From Volvox africanus (Eukaryota; Chlorophyta; Chlorophyceae; Chlamydomonadales; Volvocaceae), in assembly GCA_030268105.1 (NCBI GenBank), contig BSDZ01000058.1, positions 44,185-108,184 of the forward strand: 64,000 nt of DNA, given 5' to 3'. The notes under the pieces are model-generated. The model saw only the letters and a list, made by a program, of their open reading frames with translations, had not been told where the DNA came from and made no database searches. The translations under genes and the position numbers were made by a program. Position 1 is the first letter of the stretch. Each line of letters begins with the position of its first letter. Below are positions 23,112-37,027 of the stretch, piece after piece.

Positions 23112-26100
23112 TGCCTCTGTTCCTCCCCCTCCCCTTCGTCTTCCGCTGCAGTCGTCCCTTGCTGTTGATGTTGTTCCTTGCGCTGCTGCGCGTCGTTGCC
23201 CCTTGCTCCAGAAGCCGTGGCTGCACGGGGGGCAGCGCTCTTCACCGTGCACAGCCGCTGCACGCGCCCGGCATCTAAGCATCGGACAAGACAATACACC
23301 AATAGATCATGTACCCACTGACATAAGGTCGGGTGTCTTGGGCAGAGCCCATCGACTGTGCATGGGCTTTGGCAACTTATTACGGCTTAACATGGGCAAG
23401 AGCCATCAAGGCACGGCACCACAGAGGGGACTGTCATTGACTGAACTGGATTTCGAAAACAGGATGTGCGAAAGTAAATGAGGCATGCAAACGCAATTAA
23501 AAAAACGTCGATACGGGGCGCCGGCCGTAATGACACCATCCGCAAGCTGGCCTACATCCTAGCGCTACGGCAAACACAAACTCCTAGCTCCGTCTTCTAG
23601 AAGGCCGATATCATGTATAAGGCACAAGGTATATAATATAAGGTAGTGTACAACCAAGATGTAACCATAAGTTCATTTGGAGTTAGGTCTAAAAAAATTA
23701 TTAAATTATCGTTCTTGGTAATATTATAATTCTGAACTGATTCGTCTTGATTAACTAAAAAATTGTCGGTATCTGTTGCAATCCTTCAAATTTAATCGCC
23801 GTCGTATTTAATCCAGGAGGTTATTTAACTTCTTTTCTCCAGTCCTTTCAGCAAAACGTAACCATAATTCAAGATGATTATTTCCCCCTTTTCTTCAACT
23901 ATTAAAAATTTCCAGTAAAACCTGCCTATCTAAAATATCACGACACAAAGAATATGACTAAAAGGACGGGGAAAAGCGGCAACGTGGCGACGAAGCAGTT
24001 GTTGCGCAAAGTAAATTTATAGAAACATTAAATTAATATCCTTGGGGAGTTCCATAATACCACCAAACCCCAAACACCCACCCGGCTCTTCCACGGCAGC
24101 AGTTCGCCGCCTTGGCCCTCCGTGAGTAACGTTGACGTAGCCCTCAACATCCTCCTCCTCAACGTCCTCCACCACCTCGTCCGCCTCCGCCGCCATTGCC
24201 ACCAGACGCACCAGGTGGCGACCCCATGTCATGCCGCTACCGTTCAACATCGCCGCCGCTCCGTGCCTTACCGCATCGGACGCCGCGGCAACGTGGCCTG
24301 CCGCCAGCATCCCCGCAACTGCAACGAATATCATGGGCCCAGGGGTTCCGTCGTAGGGGTCGCTGGTGAAGCGACGGCCGTTGAAAGGGTCCGCGAAGGG
24401 GGCAGCGGCCGTTGTCCCTGATGCCCAGACCAGGCCGGCATTGTGACCCGGGTCACTGCCGCCGCTCGGGTCTGGCGCAACATTGATTCTGGACTTGAGC
24501 AGCACAGACGATTCCAATGTCCATTCACGATAGGTTCGACCCGCCACCTGGTCGCATGGGAAGAACATCCGGGTTCTTGAACACCGCTTACAGCTCCCCT
24601 TGTTGCAGTACGCACCGGCTGACCGGCACCAGTATGCCTAAGAACTTAGTTCTCTCGGCCCCTAACCCCCCGGGTTCCGCTACGTCGTGTCATCACCATT
24701 CAAAGGAACAAACCTTACGACGCTCCTGCGGCTATTGACTCCAGCCGCATGTTTCATTTATTTCCTACAAACAAGTTCATCCCTTTCTTTCCCTGTTTCC
24801 ATGATGCCTCCCCAGCCATTTGCTTTTTTATCTATTTAGTCTATCTAATCTATCAAGTCTAGTCTATCTGGTCTAGTCTAGTCTATCTATTCTCGACCCA
24901 GATGGGGCAAATCATCGCCACGGACTCCACTAATCTCCCACCAATCTCCTGATCCAGGCAAATCCGGTCCAATTTACATCTATTCGGTGGACCCCAACAG
25001 TAGCCGTGAAGCCATTATTACCGTCATGCAACGGAGAGGGTGGCATGAAGTGGTCCATGGGGGCTCCGATGCTTGGAAGCGGCACAAGCGACGGCGCGGG
25101 CTGGCCGCAGGTAGGGGTAGTGGCGCGCAGTTGGGCCCCTTCCGAGTGCAACTGCTGCTGCGCATCCTCGGGAGTGAAGTCGCTCAGGAAGTGAAGGTCG
25201 GTGGGCAGCTCCTCGGCGAAATGCATCTCGCTGTCTTCCATCTCGCGCATCTCGTTCAACGGATCCAGTGTATGCGCCGCCGCGGTCCCGCCAGCGGTGT
25301 TTGCGGTGGCGAGAGCGCCAGTCCCAGTGGGGCTCCGCGCCAGCAAGGAGGCTGCGCCGGCCGTGCTACTCGGCCCGGAGCGGCGACCGCCATCGGCTGT
25401 GGTGGCTGCTGCCGCGGTGGCTGCTGCCGCCGCCGCCACCGCCGCCGTCGGAGCTGCAGCAGCCAGACCGCCTGTAGTAGGCGTGCAGGGCATTACGTGA
25501 TCTACACCGAACATGCGGGAACAGGTGTGATAAGAATTACGGCGACACACACAGAGGACTTTTCGATAGCAATAGCTTTACTTTGGATAATAAACCAGTC
25601 AGTCCTGAGGCGCAGTATGGCAGGTATTAAGACGGTAAGGGAGGGTACGGGAGGGGGAATGTACGTCAAGTACTGCGACATCCACGGCCCCTCGGCCCCA
25701 CGGCATCCACGGCCCCAACTAACAGCACTCTTGGCCAATGCCTGACCGACAACCGATAACCGACAATCGACTTACCGAACGACAGGAAAAAAGCGCTATC
25801 CTCGTCGTCATCGTCATTCAGCAGGACCCGTAAATCGGGGGCTTCAAAAACCTCATCGTCGTTGCTAATCATGCACGGGACGGGTAGGAAAGAGAAAGAA
25901 GAGAACGAAAACGATATGGGGTAACCCTAAACCCATAACGGGAGGTTACCGCATGATAGTAGCAGGTCGTGAAGAAGGCAGGGTGTACATATAATTCGGC
26001 GTGCGTGGGTGCATTCGGTTTAAAGTTTTCGTTTGGGTGGACGCATATATGTGTGCGTGGTGGGTACCTGTGTGAACCACCTGCTACTACTCGCTGAATC

Positions 26101-28956
26101 GCAAGAGACTAAGTGGAACGCATCTAGCATCGCGTGAGAGACAGGGGAAAGGACAAGTGAGTGATCCCCACGCTGTTACACGCTTATGTAGTATCCTGGG
26201 GTATCTACGGGCAGTGTCAAAGGATCCTGGACCTTAGATGGTCATCCTTCCGATCGGGCCTTTGTTGGCCGACACAACAGAGATACAACAGCTTATCGCA
26301 AATGCTTACATCCATTTCCTTCATTGTATTCCTTATTTACCCCATTATGGATGACACGCGTATCATATAATTCATGCTGTTAACTTCATTTTATAATCAG
26401 AATTCCTGCGTGCTAAAGCCCCAACCGGCCCGACTCTTGATGGGCCTTATCTTGCGCTGCCGTCGTACATGCATGGCAGCCGAGGGTTCCACTGTTCCAC
26501 TAAAAAGCGCCGCCCTCTTATCCATCCCGACTTACAGGTCACGAGGGACTTGGTTTGATGGCCCAGCTGCACCTCTGACCCGACCCCCCTTGGCGCCTCC
26601 TCCCCGCTGAGCGCCTTCTGAAGGGGGCGTGGGCATGATGGACATCACAACGTTAAATTGGTGGGGTTGCAGCTTGATATGATGGGCAGTTCAGTTCAGT
26701 CGTGGATCTTAGCCGCTTGCTTAAGAAGATTTGTCATGTCGGGCGTGCTTCCATGTCCGCCCTCAAATATCTCCCTTGTCCGTATTCCTGATATGTGGGT
26801 CAGTCGGTGTTGTGAATCAGTCGGTGTTGTGTGCCATAGGCCTTACCATAGGCCTCATTGATCTACATCGTCTATTTGCAGCGGCTTTCCCTGTCCTTCC
26901 ACCTTGCCCCTAGTCCCCGGTAGCGGCGACTCAAATCCTCTCAGCGTCTGAGTGAGGCACGCGTGTCCGAGTAGCGAGTAGCGAGTTTCATCTTAATAGC
27001 TACACACGCACCTGCACCGCTGCCGTCCTTTTTAAAGCTCGGCGGTGCCAGGGTAGACAACATCAACAAATTCTCTTCCTCATCATCCTCCCGCAGACCC
27101 CTTATGTGCCCGCCACTGCGACCATCGTGTCGCCGCCCCACCGCGCGGGCGATGTCCCCTTCGGTTTCCTCAAAATGCTCATGTGGGTCAGCCCGCCCTT
27201 CCTGACGCTCCAGCGGCTCAAGCAGCTCCAAATCGTCCAGATCTTCGATCTGACCCAGAACGTGAGATGACATCATCATCATATCTGGGGCCGTATCTTC
27301 CACCAAAGTAATGGCTTCCACCCTGCGGAACCAATGAACACACTGCCGGTGCTGGTGCGGTTGTGGTAAGAGCCATATACAGCCATGCCAGGCGGCCCAA
27401 ATGCCAGCGTGTCAAGGATGACAAATTACAATTCATACACATCGTCCTCCATCTGCCCACTATCTGATTCCACGTCTACTTGCAACCTCACGGCCACTGC
27501 CCAAGCCGGCCAGAGGCGCCGAACTGTTATTTTTCGGCTAGGGGTCCCACAATCAATTCCAGTCCAGGGTGTTGAGGCCGACCCAGATGGAGGTATGGGC
27601 GTCCGTGTGCTGAGGGTTTAAGCCAGCCTGACGGATCGCCTGCTGTAAAGGTGAGCGGCACGTACCTGGCCTTGTCTCGGCCCCGGTGCAGGACCGTTTT
27701 GACGACCGCGGCTGCGGATCGCTCGGGCGCCTTGGCTGCGGTCACCTTCCGGAGCATATCCTGCAGATCCTCTTTTAAAAAGAGATACCGAGTGGTACGG
27801 CAGCTATAAGACTCCTAGCGGAAAAAAGCTGGGGCAATATACGCACGGCAGGCAGGCAACTCTTCCTGCCTTTGTAAATGGAAGGTGGCAGTTGCCTCGC
27901 CTATCCGTCTTTTTAAACAAATCGCCACAGGTCCCCCTTGAAGACTTAGCTCAAGGTTGTCACGACGTACTACGCTCCCCCTGAGCGGGTCGCATGCTGC
28001 AGGTCGGCAGGACGGCGGTAATACGGAATGACAAGGTATCTCTTACCGATCTGGGCCAGTCCCGTAGCATCCCCACATCTTTTACATGTACGACCTTCCC
28101 TTAACCTACCCAACAGGTACAGCTGTTGTCGGTTGAACACGATAACCACGCCTCCTGCATCATGGCAAGCCCGCAAAAACTTAGAAAGGCATTAGCATTT
28201 TCAACGTCGTTCAGCATGATTGCCCATGTAGCATGAGCACAGATCAAAATTGTGTTGTAGAACCTGCGGGTCCGTTATGGGTTTCCAACAGCAAAGCCAA
28301 GTGGCAGAATTATGAGCTGTCTTCATCATAGACAAATCTTGCCCTTTGCGATAAACCAAGCATGGCCTCACCAATCAAAATGCCCTGGAGCCGCAGGGAG
28401 TGAGGTACATCTGGTTGCATGATGTGCTTGCTGCGGGCAGCAAACAACGAACCGGCAGCAAACGTTCAGCAAGAAACGCTAGTAAGTCCTAACCCATCGC
28501 GAAGCGTAGTCCCGCCTACTCGCTCTATACTGCGTATAGGAGAACCAAAGACCCAGTTGTGCTGACCCACGGGTCAGTGCTCCTTGTGTACCATCGTCCA
28601 TGTCTCACCATATCGATTCGCACATTCTTAATTATGAAGGCATCCTAAGTCAATAAGGAATAGCTCATGTATACTGGGGCAACTCACCAAACATCAGAGA
28701 CACTTATGCCAAGGATTTTAAGTTTGCTGAGCTTCTTGCCATGAGCCATCGTCCTGCATGTGCCCGGGTCCCAGTTCCATATGCAAGCCTAAATAACTTC
28801 TATGGCTTTTTGAGCAAAGCCGCGGAGCGCGGCGGCGTCTCTGTGAGCGATTGGCGCAGTTTATCTTGCGCAAACGGTAAATACTCTGTCAGGCACTTCT
28901 TACCAAATAGCACCCAGAGGAGACTTCCTGCCAAGGAGGTCGTGCGAGTAGAACAT
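22946..28956 (-). pseudogene. Truncated RAD21 copy 3
   Basis: Same structure as copy 2 at an offset of 13,916 from the intact gene, with the exon 12 fusion at 23274-22946. It carries two private substitutions. At 24317 (C to A on plus) the change is synonymous in the RAD21 frame (GTG to GTT, Val) but would be missense in the opposite-strand frame. At 28307 (T to G on plus) it is intronic, between exons 3 and 4. The reading frame is kept throughout. Confidence 0.85.
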
Positions 28957-30069
28957 GTTTGTCTAAGTCGGTGTCACTCTCCTGGGCAAAAACTCTTAAC
29001 TGTTTGTCGTCCCGAGGTTCACAAAGCTAATGCCAGTCAGGTCAGCCAGTTTCTTCTTCGCCAAGCCGTGCTAACCCCTAAGCCCTCAATAATAGTTGCA
29101 AGGCAGAGCGGCTGCCAAAGGATGACGGTATGCGGACAGCTTCGCAAGGAGTCACATACAATCACACTTAGGAAATATATACTTTTGTGAGATCACAAAG
29201 CTTAGGAGGGCTCATGGTACACAAAGTACAACATCACCAGGGACATTCAGTGGGGAAACATATCTTTCCGAGCTGTAATTCGCGCCAATATGCTTGTACG
29301 GCAGCTCCAACGCTATGACAAGGTATCATACCTCCACGCACTCCACGACGTTCCGGTAAAATCTGCCCAGCCATCCAACATTCCATCACAGGCTTTCAAG
29401 ATATAAGGTATTACATTTGGCCAGAATGTCTCTAGGTTGCTTAATCTTGGTTTCCAGCACCGCGCCCATCATTATTCTTACTGCAAATTCTGCCCCGGCA
29501 CAGCTACCTAAGTCCCTGACTGAAAAGTACCAGAATAGGCCCATGGTTCACAGCAGGGGCTCACAGCAGAGTGACCCCTGGTTCACAGGAACCCTAGCTA
29601 AGGCGCTTTTTTTGGACCCTCGCTTCGACATAAACCACAATTGATAGTCACATGGACCCTCGCTTCGACATAAACCACAATTGATAGTCACACCTTGAAC
29701 TGTTGTTTTCAAAAGCGTCTCACAGGGTGTCGTGAGTCGAGCCTTCGCGTTGGCTTGTTGCCAGGACTTGCTGTGCTGCACCATTCCTTATCACACAAAA
29801 TCGTGGACGAGCAAACTCGAACGATTTCATAGCATGGTGACCAGTTGATCTGCAAGCACTGGCAGGTCACTGCTGCTTGACAACCTGAACTGTAAGGACT
29901 ACATTACCAGACACGCCAAGCCACTATACGTCGTAAATGTAATTCTGTGCTTGAAAAAAGGTGGTAAATGAAATTGGTTTTGTGACCCACCTGGCCGCGG
30001 AGGAGGCTGACCCGGAAGGGCAGCAGATGGGAGTACTGACGAAATGGGTCGTATAGGTGACACCTGCTT
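23112..30069. repeat. Tandem unit 3 (6,958 bp)
   Basis: Third copy of the unit. It differs from the others at 24317 and 28307 only, as far as I could see. Confidence 0.95.
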
Positions 30070-33000
30070 TGCCTCTGTTCCTCCCCCTCCCCTTCGTCTT
30101 CCGCTGCAGTCGTCCCTTGCTGTTGATGTTGTTCCTTGCGCTGCTGCGCGTCGTTGCCCCTTGCTCCAGAAGCCGTGGCTGCACGGGGGGCAGCGCTCTT
30201 CACCGTGCACAGCCGCTGCACGCGCCCGGCATCTAAGCATCGGACAAGACAATACACCAATAGATCATGTACCCACTGACATAAGGTCGGGTGTCTTGGG
30301 CAGAGCCCATCGACTGTGCATGGGCTTTGGCAACTTATTACGGCTTAACATGGGCAAGAGCCATCAAGGCACGGCACCACAGAGGGGACTGTCATTGACT
30401 GAACTGGATTTCGAAAACAGGATGTGCGAAAGTAAATGAGGCATGCAAACGCAATTAAAAAAACGTCGATACGGGGCGCCGGCCGTAATGACACCATCCG
30501 CAAGCTGGCCTACATCCTAGCGCTACGGCAAACACAAACTCCTAGCTCCGTCTTCTAGAAGGCCGATATCATGTATAAGGCACAAGGTATATAATATAAG
30601 GTAGTGTACAACCAAGATGTAACCATAAGTTCATTTGGAGTTAGGTCTAAAAAAATTATTAAATTATCGTTCTTGGTAATATTATAATTCTGAACTGATT
30701 CGTCTTGATTAACTAAAAAATTGTCGGTATCTGTTGCAATCCTTCAAATTTAATCGCCGTCGTATTTAATCCAGGAGGTTATTTAACTTCTTTTCTCCAG
30801 TCCTTTCAGCAAAACGTAACCATAATTCAAGATGATTATTTCCCCCTTTTCTTCAACTATTAAAAATTTCCAGTAAAACCTGCCTATCTAAAATATCACG
30901 ACACAAAGAATATGACTAAAAGGACGGGGAAAAGCGGCAACGTGGCGACGAAGCAGTTGTTGCGCAAAGTAAATTTATAGAAACATTAAATTAATATCCT
31001 TGGGGAGTTCCATAATACCACCAAACCCCAAACACCCACCCGGCTCTTCCACGGCAGCAGTTCGCCGCCTTGGCCCTCCGTGAGTAACGTTGACGTAGCC
31101 CTCAACATCCTCCTCCTCAACGTCCTCCACCACCTCGTCCGCCTCCGCCGCCATTGCCACCAGACGCACCAGGTGGCGACCCCATGTCATGCCGCTACCG
31201 TTCAACATCGCCGCCGCTCCGTGCCTTACCGCATCGGACGCCGCGGCAACGTGGCCTGCCGCCAGCATCCCCGCCACTGCAACGAATATCATGGGCCCAG
31301 GGGTTCCGTCGTAGGGGTCGCTGGTGAAGCGACGGCCGTTGAAAGGGTCCGCGAAGGGGGCAGCGGCCGTTGTCCCTGATGCCCAGACCAGGCCGGCATT
31401 GTGACCCGGGTCACTGCCGCCGCTCGGGTCTGGCGCAACATTGATTCTGGACTTGAGCAGCACAGACGATTCCAATGTCCATTCACGATAGGTTCGACCC
31501 GCCACCTGGTCGCATGGGAAGAACATCCGGGTTCTTGAACACCGCTTACAGCTCCCCTTGTTGCAGTACGCACCGGCTGACCGGCACCAGTATGCCTAAG
31601 AACTTAGTTCTCTCGGCCCCTAACCCCCCGGGTTCCGCTACGTCGTGTCATCACCATTCAAAGGAACAAACCTTACGACGCTCCTGCGGCTATTGACTCC
31701 AGCCGCATGTTTCATTTATTTCCTACAAACAAGTTCATCCCTTTCTTTCCCTGTTTCCATGATGCCTCCCCAGCCATTTGCTTTTTTATCTATTTAGTCT
31801 ATCTAATCTATCAAGTCTAGTCTATCTGGTCTAGTCTAGTCTATCTATTCTCGACCCAGATGGGGCAAATCATCGCCACGGACTCCACTAATCTCCCACC
31901 AATCTCCTGATCCAGGCAAATCCGGTCCAATTTACATCTATTCGGTGGACCCCAACAGTAGCCGTGAAGCCATTATTACCGTCATGCAACGGAGAGGGTG
32001 GCATGAAGTGGTCCATGGGGGCTCCGATGCTTGGAAGCGGCACAAGCGACGGCGCGGGCTGGCCGCAGGTAGGGGTAGTGGCGCGCAGTTGGGCCCCTTC
32101 CGAGTGCAACTGCTGCTGCGCATCCTCGGGAGTGAAGTCGCTCAGGAAGTGAAGGTCGGTGGGCAGCTCCTCGGCGAAATGCATCTCGCTGTCTTCCATC
32201 TCGCGCATCTCGTTCAACGGATCCAGTGTATGCGCCGCCGCGGTCCCGCCAGCGGTGTTTGCGGTGGCGAGAGCGCCAGTCCCAGTGGGGCTCCGCGCCA
32301 GCAAGGAGGCTGCGCCGGCCGTGCTACTCGGCCCGGAGCGGCGACCGCCATCGGCTGTGGTGGCTGCTGCCGCGGTGGCTGCTGCCGCCGCCGCCACCGC
32401 CGCCGTCGGAGCTGCAGCAGCCAGACCGCCTGTAGTAGGCGTGCAGGGCATTACGTGATCTACACCGAACATGCGGGAACAGGTGTGATAAGAATTACGG
32501 CGACACACACAGAGGACTTTTCGATAGCAATAGCTTTACTTTGGATAATAAACCAGTCAGTCCTGAGGCGCAGTATGGCAGGTATTAAGACGGTAAGGGA
32601 GGGTACGGGAGGGGGAATGTACGTCAAGTACTGCGACATCCACGGCCCCTCGGCCCCACGGCATCCACGGCCCCAACTAACAGCACTCTTGGCCAATGCC
32701 TGACCGACAACCGATAACCGACAATCGACTTACCGAACGACAGGAAAAAAGCGCTATCCTCGTCGTCATCGTCATTCAGCAGGACCCGTAAATCGGGGGC
32801 TTCAAAAACCTCATCGTCGTTGCTAATCATGCACGGGACGGGTAGGAAAGAGAAAGAAGAGAACGAAAACGATATGGGGTAACCCTAAACCCATAACGGG
32901 AGGTTACCGCATGATAGTAGCAGGTCGTGAAGAAGGCAGGGTGTACATATAATTCGGCGTGCGTGGGTGCATTCGGTTTAAAGTTTTCGTTTGGGTGGAC

Positions 33001-35914
33001 GCATATATGTGTGCGTGGTGGGTACCTGTGTGAACCACCTGCTACTACTCGCTGAATCGCAAGAGACTAAGTGGAACGCATCTAGCATCGCGTGAGAGAC
33101 AGGGGAAAGGACAAGTGAGTGATCCCCACGCTGTTACACGCTTATGTAGTATCCTGGGGTATCTACGGGCAGTGTCAAAGGATCCTGGACCTTAGATGGT
33201 CATCCTTCCGATCGGGCCTTTGTTGGCCGACACAACAGAGATACAACAGCTTATCGCAAATGCTTACATCCATTTCCTTCATTGTATTCCTTATTTACCC
33301 CATTATGGATGACACGCGTATCATATAATTCATGCTGTTAACTTCATTTTATAATCAGAATTCCTGCGTGCTAAAGCCCCAACCGGCCCGACTCTTGATG
33401 GGCCTTATCTTGCGCTGCCGTCGTACATGCATGGCAGCCGAGGGTTCCACTGTTCCACTAAAAAGCGCCGCCCTCTTATCCATCCCGACTTACAGGTCAC
33501 GAGGGACTTGGTTTGATGGCCCAGCTGCACCTCTGACCCGACCCCCCTTGGCGCCTCCTCCCCGCTGAGCGCCTTCTGAAGGGGGCGTGGGCATGATGGA
33601 CATCACAACGTTAAATTGGTGGGGTTGCAGCTTGATATGATGGGCAGTTCAGTTCAGTCGTGGATCTTAGCCGCTTGCTTAAGAAGATTTGTCATGTCGG
33701 GCGTGCTTCCATGTCCGCCCTCAAATATCTCCCTTGTCCGTATTCCTGATATGTGGGTCAGTCGGTGTTGTGAATCAGTCGGTGTTGTGTGCCATAGGCC
33801 TTACCATAGGCCTCATTGATCTACATCGTCTATTTGCAGCGGCTTTCCCTGTCCTTCCACCTTGCCCCTAGTCCCCGGTAGCGGCGACTCAAATCCTCTC
33901 AGCGTCTGAGTGAGGCACGCGTGTCCGAGTAGCGAGTAGCGAGTTTCATCTTAATAGCTACACACGCACCTGCACCGCTGCCGTCCTTTTTAAAGCTCGG
34001 CGGTGCCAGGGTAGACAACATCAACAAATTCTCTTCCTCATCATCCTCCCGCAGACCCCTTATGTGCCCGCCACTGCGACCATCGTGTCGCCGCCCCACC
34101 GCGCGGGCGATGTCCCCTTCGGTTTCCTCAAAATGCTCATGTGGGTCAGCCCGCCCTTCCTGACGCTCCAGCGGCTCAAGCAGCTCCAAATCGTCCAGAT
34201 CTTCGATCTGACCCAGAACGTGAGATGACATCATCATCATATCTGGGGCCGTATCTTCCACCAAAGTAATGGCTTCCACCCTGCGGAACCAATGAACACA
34301 CTGCCGGTGCTGGTGCGGTTGTGGTAAGAGCCATATACAGCCATGCCAGGCGGCCCAAATGCCAGCGTGTCAAGGATGACAAATTACAATTCATACACAT
34401 CGTCCTCCATCTGCCCACTATCTGATTCCACGTCTACTTGCAACCTCACGGCCACTGCCCAAGCCGGCCAGAGGCGCCGAACTGTTATTTTTCGGCTAGG
34501 GGTCCCACAATCAATTCCAGTCCAGGGTGTTGAGGCCGACCCAGATGGAGGTATGGGCGTCCGTGTGCTGAGGGTTTAAGCCAGCCTGACGGATCGCCTG
34601 CTGTAAAGGTGAGCGGCACGTACCTGGCCTTGTCTCGGCCCCGGTGCAGGACCGTTTTGACGACCGCGGCTGCGGATCGCTCGGGCGCCTTGGCTGCGGT
34701 CACCTTCCGGAGCATATCCTGCAGATCCTCTTTTAAAAAGAGATACCGAGTGGTACGGCAGCTATAAGACTCCTAGCGGAAAAAAGCTGGGGCAATATAC
34801 GCACGGCAGGCAGGCAACTCTTCCTGCCTTTGTAAATGGAAGGTGGCAGTTGCCTCGCCTATCCGTCTTTTTAAACAAATCGCCACAGGTCCCCCTTGAA
34901 GACTTAGCTCAAGGTTGTCACGACGTACTACGCTCCCCCTGAGCGGGTCGCATGCTGCAGGTCGGCAGGACGGCGGTAATACGGAATGACAAGGTATCTC
35001 TTACCGATCTGGGCCAGTCCCGTAGCATCCCCACATCTTTTACATGTACGACCTTCCCTTAACCTACCCAACAGGTACAGCTGTTGTCGGTTGAACACGA
35101 TAACCACGCCTCCTGCATCATGGCAAGCCCGCAAAAACTTAGAAAGGCATTAGCATTTTCAACGTCGTTCAGCATGATTGCCCATGTAGCATGAGCACAG
35201 ATCAAAATTGTGTTGTAGAACCTGCGGGTCCGTTATGGGTTTCCAACAGCAAAGCCAAGTGGCATAATTATGAGCTGTCTTCATCATAGACAAATCTTGC
35301 CCTTTGCGATAAACCAAGCATGGCCTCACCAATCAAAATGCCCTGGAGCCGCAGGGAGTGAGGTACATCTGGTTGCATGATGTGCTTGCTGCGGGCAGCA
35401 AACAACGAACCGGCAGCAAACGTTCAGCAAGAAACGCTAGTAAGTCCTAACCCATCGCGAAGCGTAGTCCCGCCTACTCGCTCTATACTGCGTATAGGAG
35501 AACCAAAGACCCAGTTGTGCTGACCCACGGGTCAGTGCTCCTTGTGTACCATCGTCCATGTCTCACCATATCGATTCGCACATTCTTAATTATGAAGGCA
35601 TCCTAAGTCAATAAGGAATAGCTCATGTATACTGGGGCAACTCACCAAACATCAGAGACACTTATGCCAAGGATTTTAAGTTTGCTGAGCTTCTTGCCAT
35701 GAGCCATCGTCCTGCATGTGCCCGGGTCCCAGTTCCATATGCAAGCCTAAATAACTTCTATGGCTTTTTGAGCAAAGCCGCGGAGCGCGGCGGCGTCTCT
35801 GTGAGCGATTGGCGCAGTTTATCTTGCGCAAACGGTAAATACTCTGTCAGGCACTTCTTACCAAATAGCACCCAGAGGAGACTTCCTGCCAAGGAGGTCG
35901 TGCGAGTAGAACAT
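29904..35914 (-). pseudogene. Truncated RAD21 copy 4
   Basis: Same structure as copy 2 at an offset of 20,874 from the intact gene. The exon 12 fusion runs 30232-29904 and stops at 29904. No differences from copy 2 noticed. The upstream region is of the complete type. Confidence 0.85.
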
Positions 35915-37027
35915 GTTTGTCTAAGTCGGTGTCACTCTCCTGGGCAAAAACTCTTAACTGTTTGTCGTCCCGAGGTTCACAAAGCTAATGCCAGTCAGGT
36001 CAGCCAGTTTCTTCTTCGCCAAGCCGTGCTAACCCCTAAGCCCTCAATAATAGTTGCAAGGCAGAGCGGCTGCCAAAGGATGACGGTATGCGGACAGCTT
36101 CGCAAGGAGTCACATACAATCACACTTAGGAAATATATACTTTTGTGAGATCACAAAGCTTAGGAGGGCTCATGGTACACAAAGTACAACATCACCAGGG
36201 ACATTCAGTGGGGAAACATATCTTTCCGAGCTGTAATTCGCGCCAATATGCTTGTACGGCAGCTCCAACGCTATGACAAGGTATCATACCTCCACGCACT
36301 CCACGACGTTCCGGTAAAATCTGCCCAGCCATCCAACATTCCATCACAGGCTTTCAAGATATAAGGTATTACATTTGGCCAGAATGTCTCTAGGTTGCTT
36401 AATCTTGGTTTCCAGCACCGCGCCCATCATTATTCTTACTGCAAATTCTGCCCCGGCACAGCTACCTAAGTCCCTGACTGAAAAGTACCAGAATAGGCCC
36501 ATGGTTCACAGCAGGGGCTCACAGCAGAGTGACCCCTGGTTCACAGGAACCCTAGCTAAGGCGCTTTTTTTGGACCCTCGCTTCGACATAAACCACAATT
36601 GATAGTCACATGGACCCTCGCTTCGACATAAACCACAATTGATAGTCACACCTTGAACTGTTGTTTTCAAAAGCGTCTCACAGGGTGTCGTGAGTCGAGC
36701 CTTCGCGTTGGCTTGTTGCCAGGACTTGCTGTGCTGCACCATTCCTTATCACACAAAATCGTGGACGAGCAAACTCGAACGATTTCATAGCATGGTGACC
36801 AGTTGATCTGCAAGCACTGGCAGGTCACTGCTGCTTGACAACCTGAACTGTAAGGACTACATTACCAGACACGCCAAGCCACTATACGTCGTAAATGTAA
36901 TTCTGTGCTTGAAAAAAGGTGGTAAATGAAATTGGTTTTGTGACCCACCTGGCCGCGGAGGAGGCTGACCCGGAAGGGCAGCAGATGGGAGTACTGACGA
37001 AATGGGTCGTATAGGTGACACCTGCTT
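30070..37027. repeat. Tandem unit 4 (6,958 bp)
   Basis: Fourth copy. The larger second-level duplication begins inside it at about 36133, in the RAD21 upstream region next to the TATA-like stretch. Confidence 0.95.
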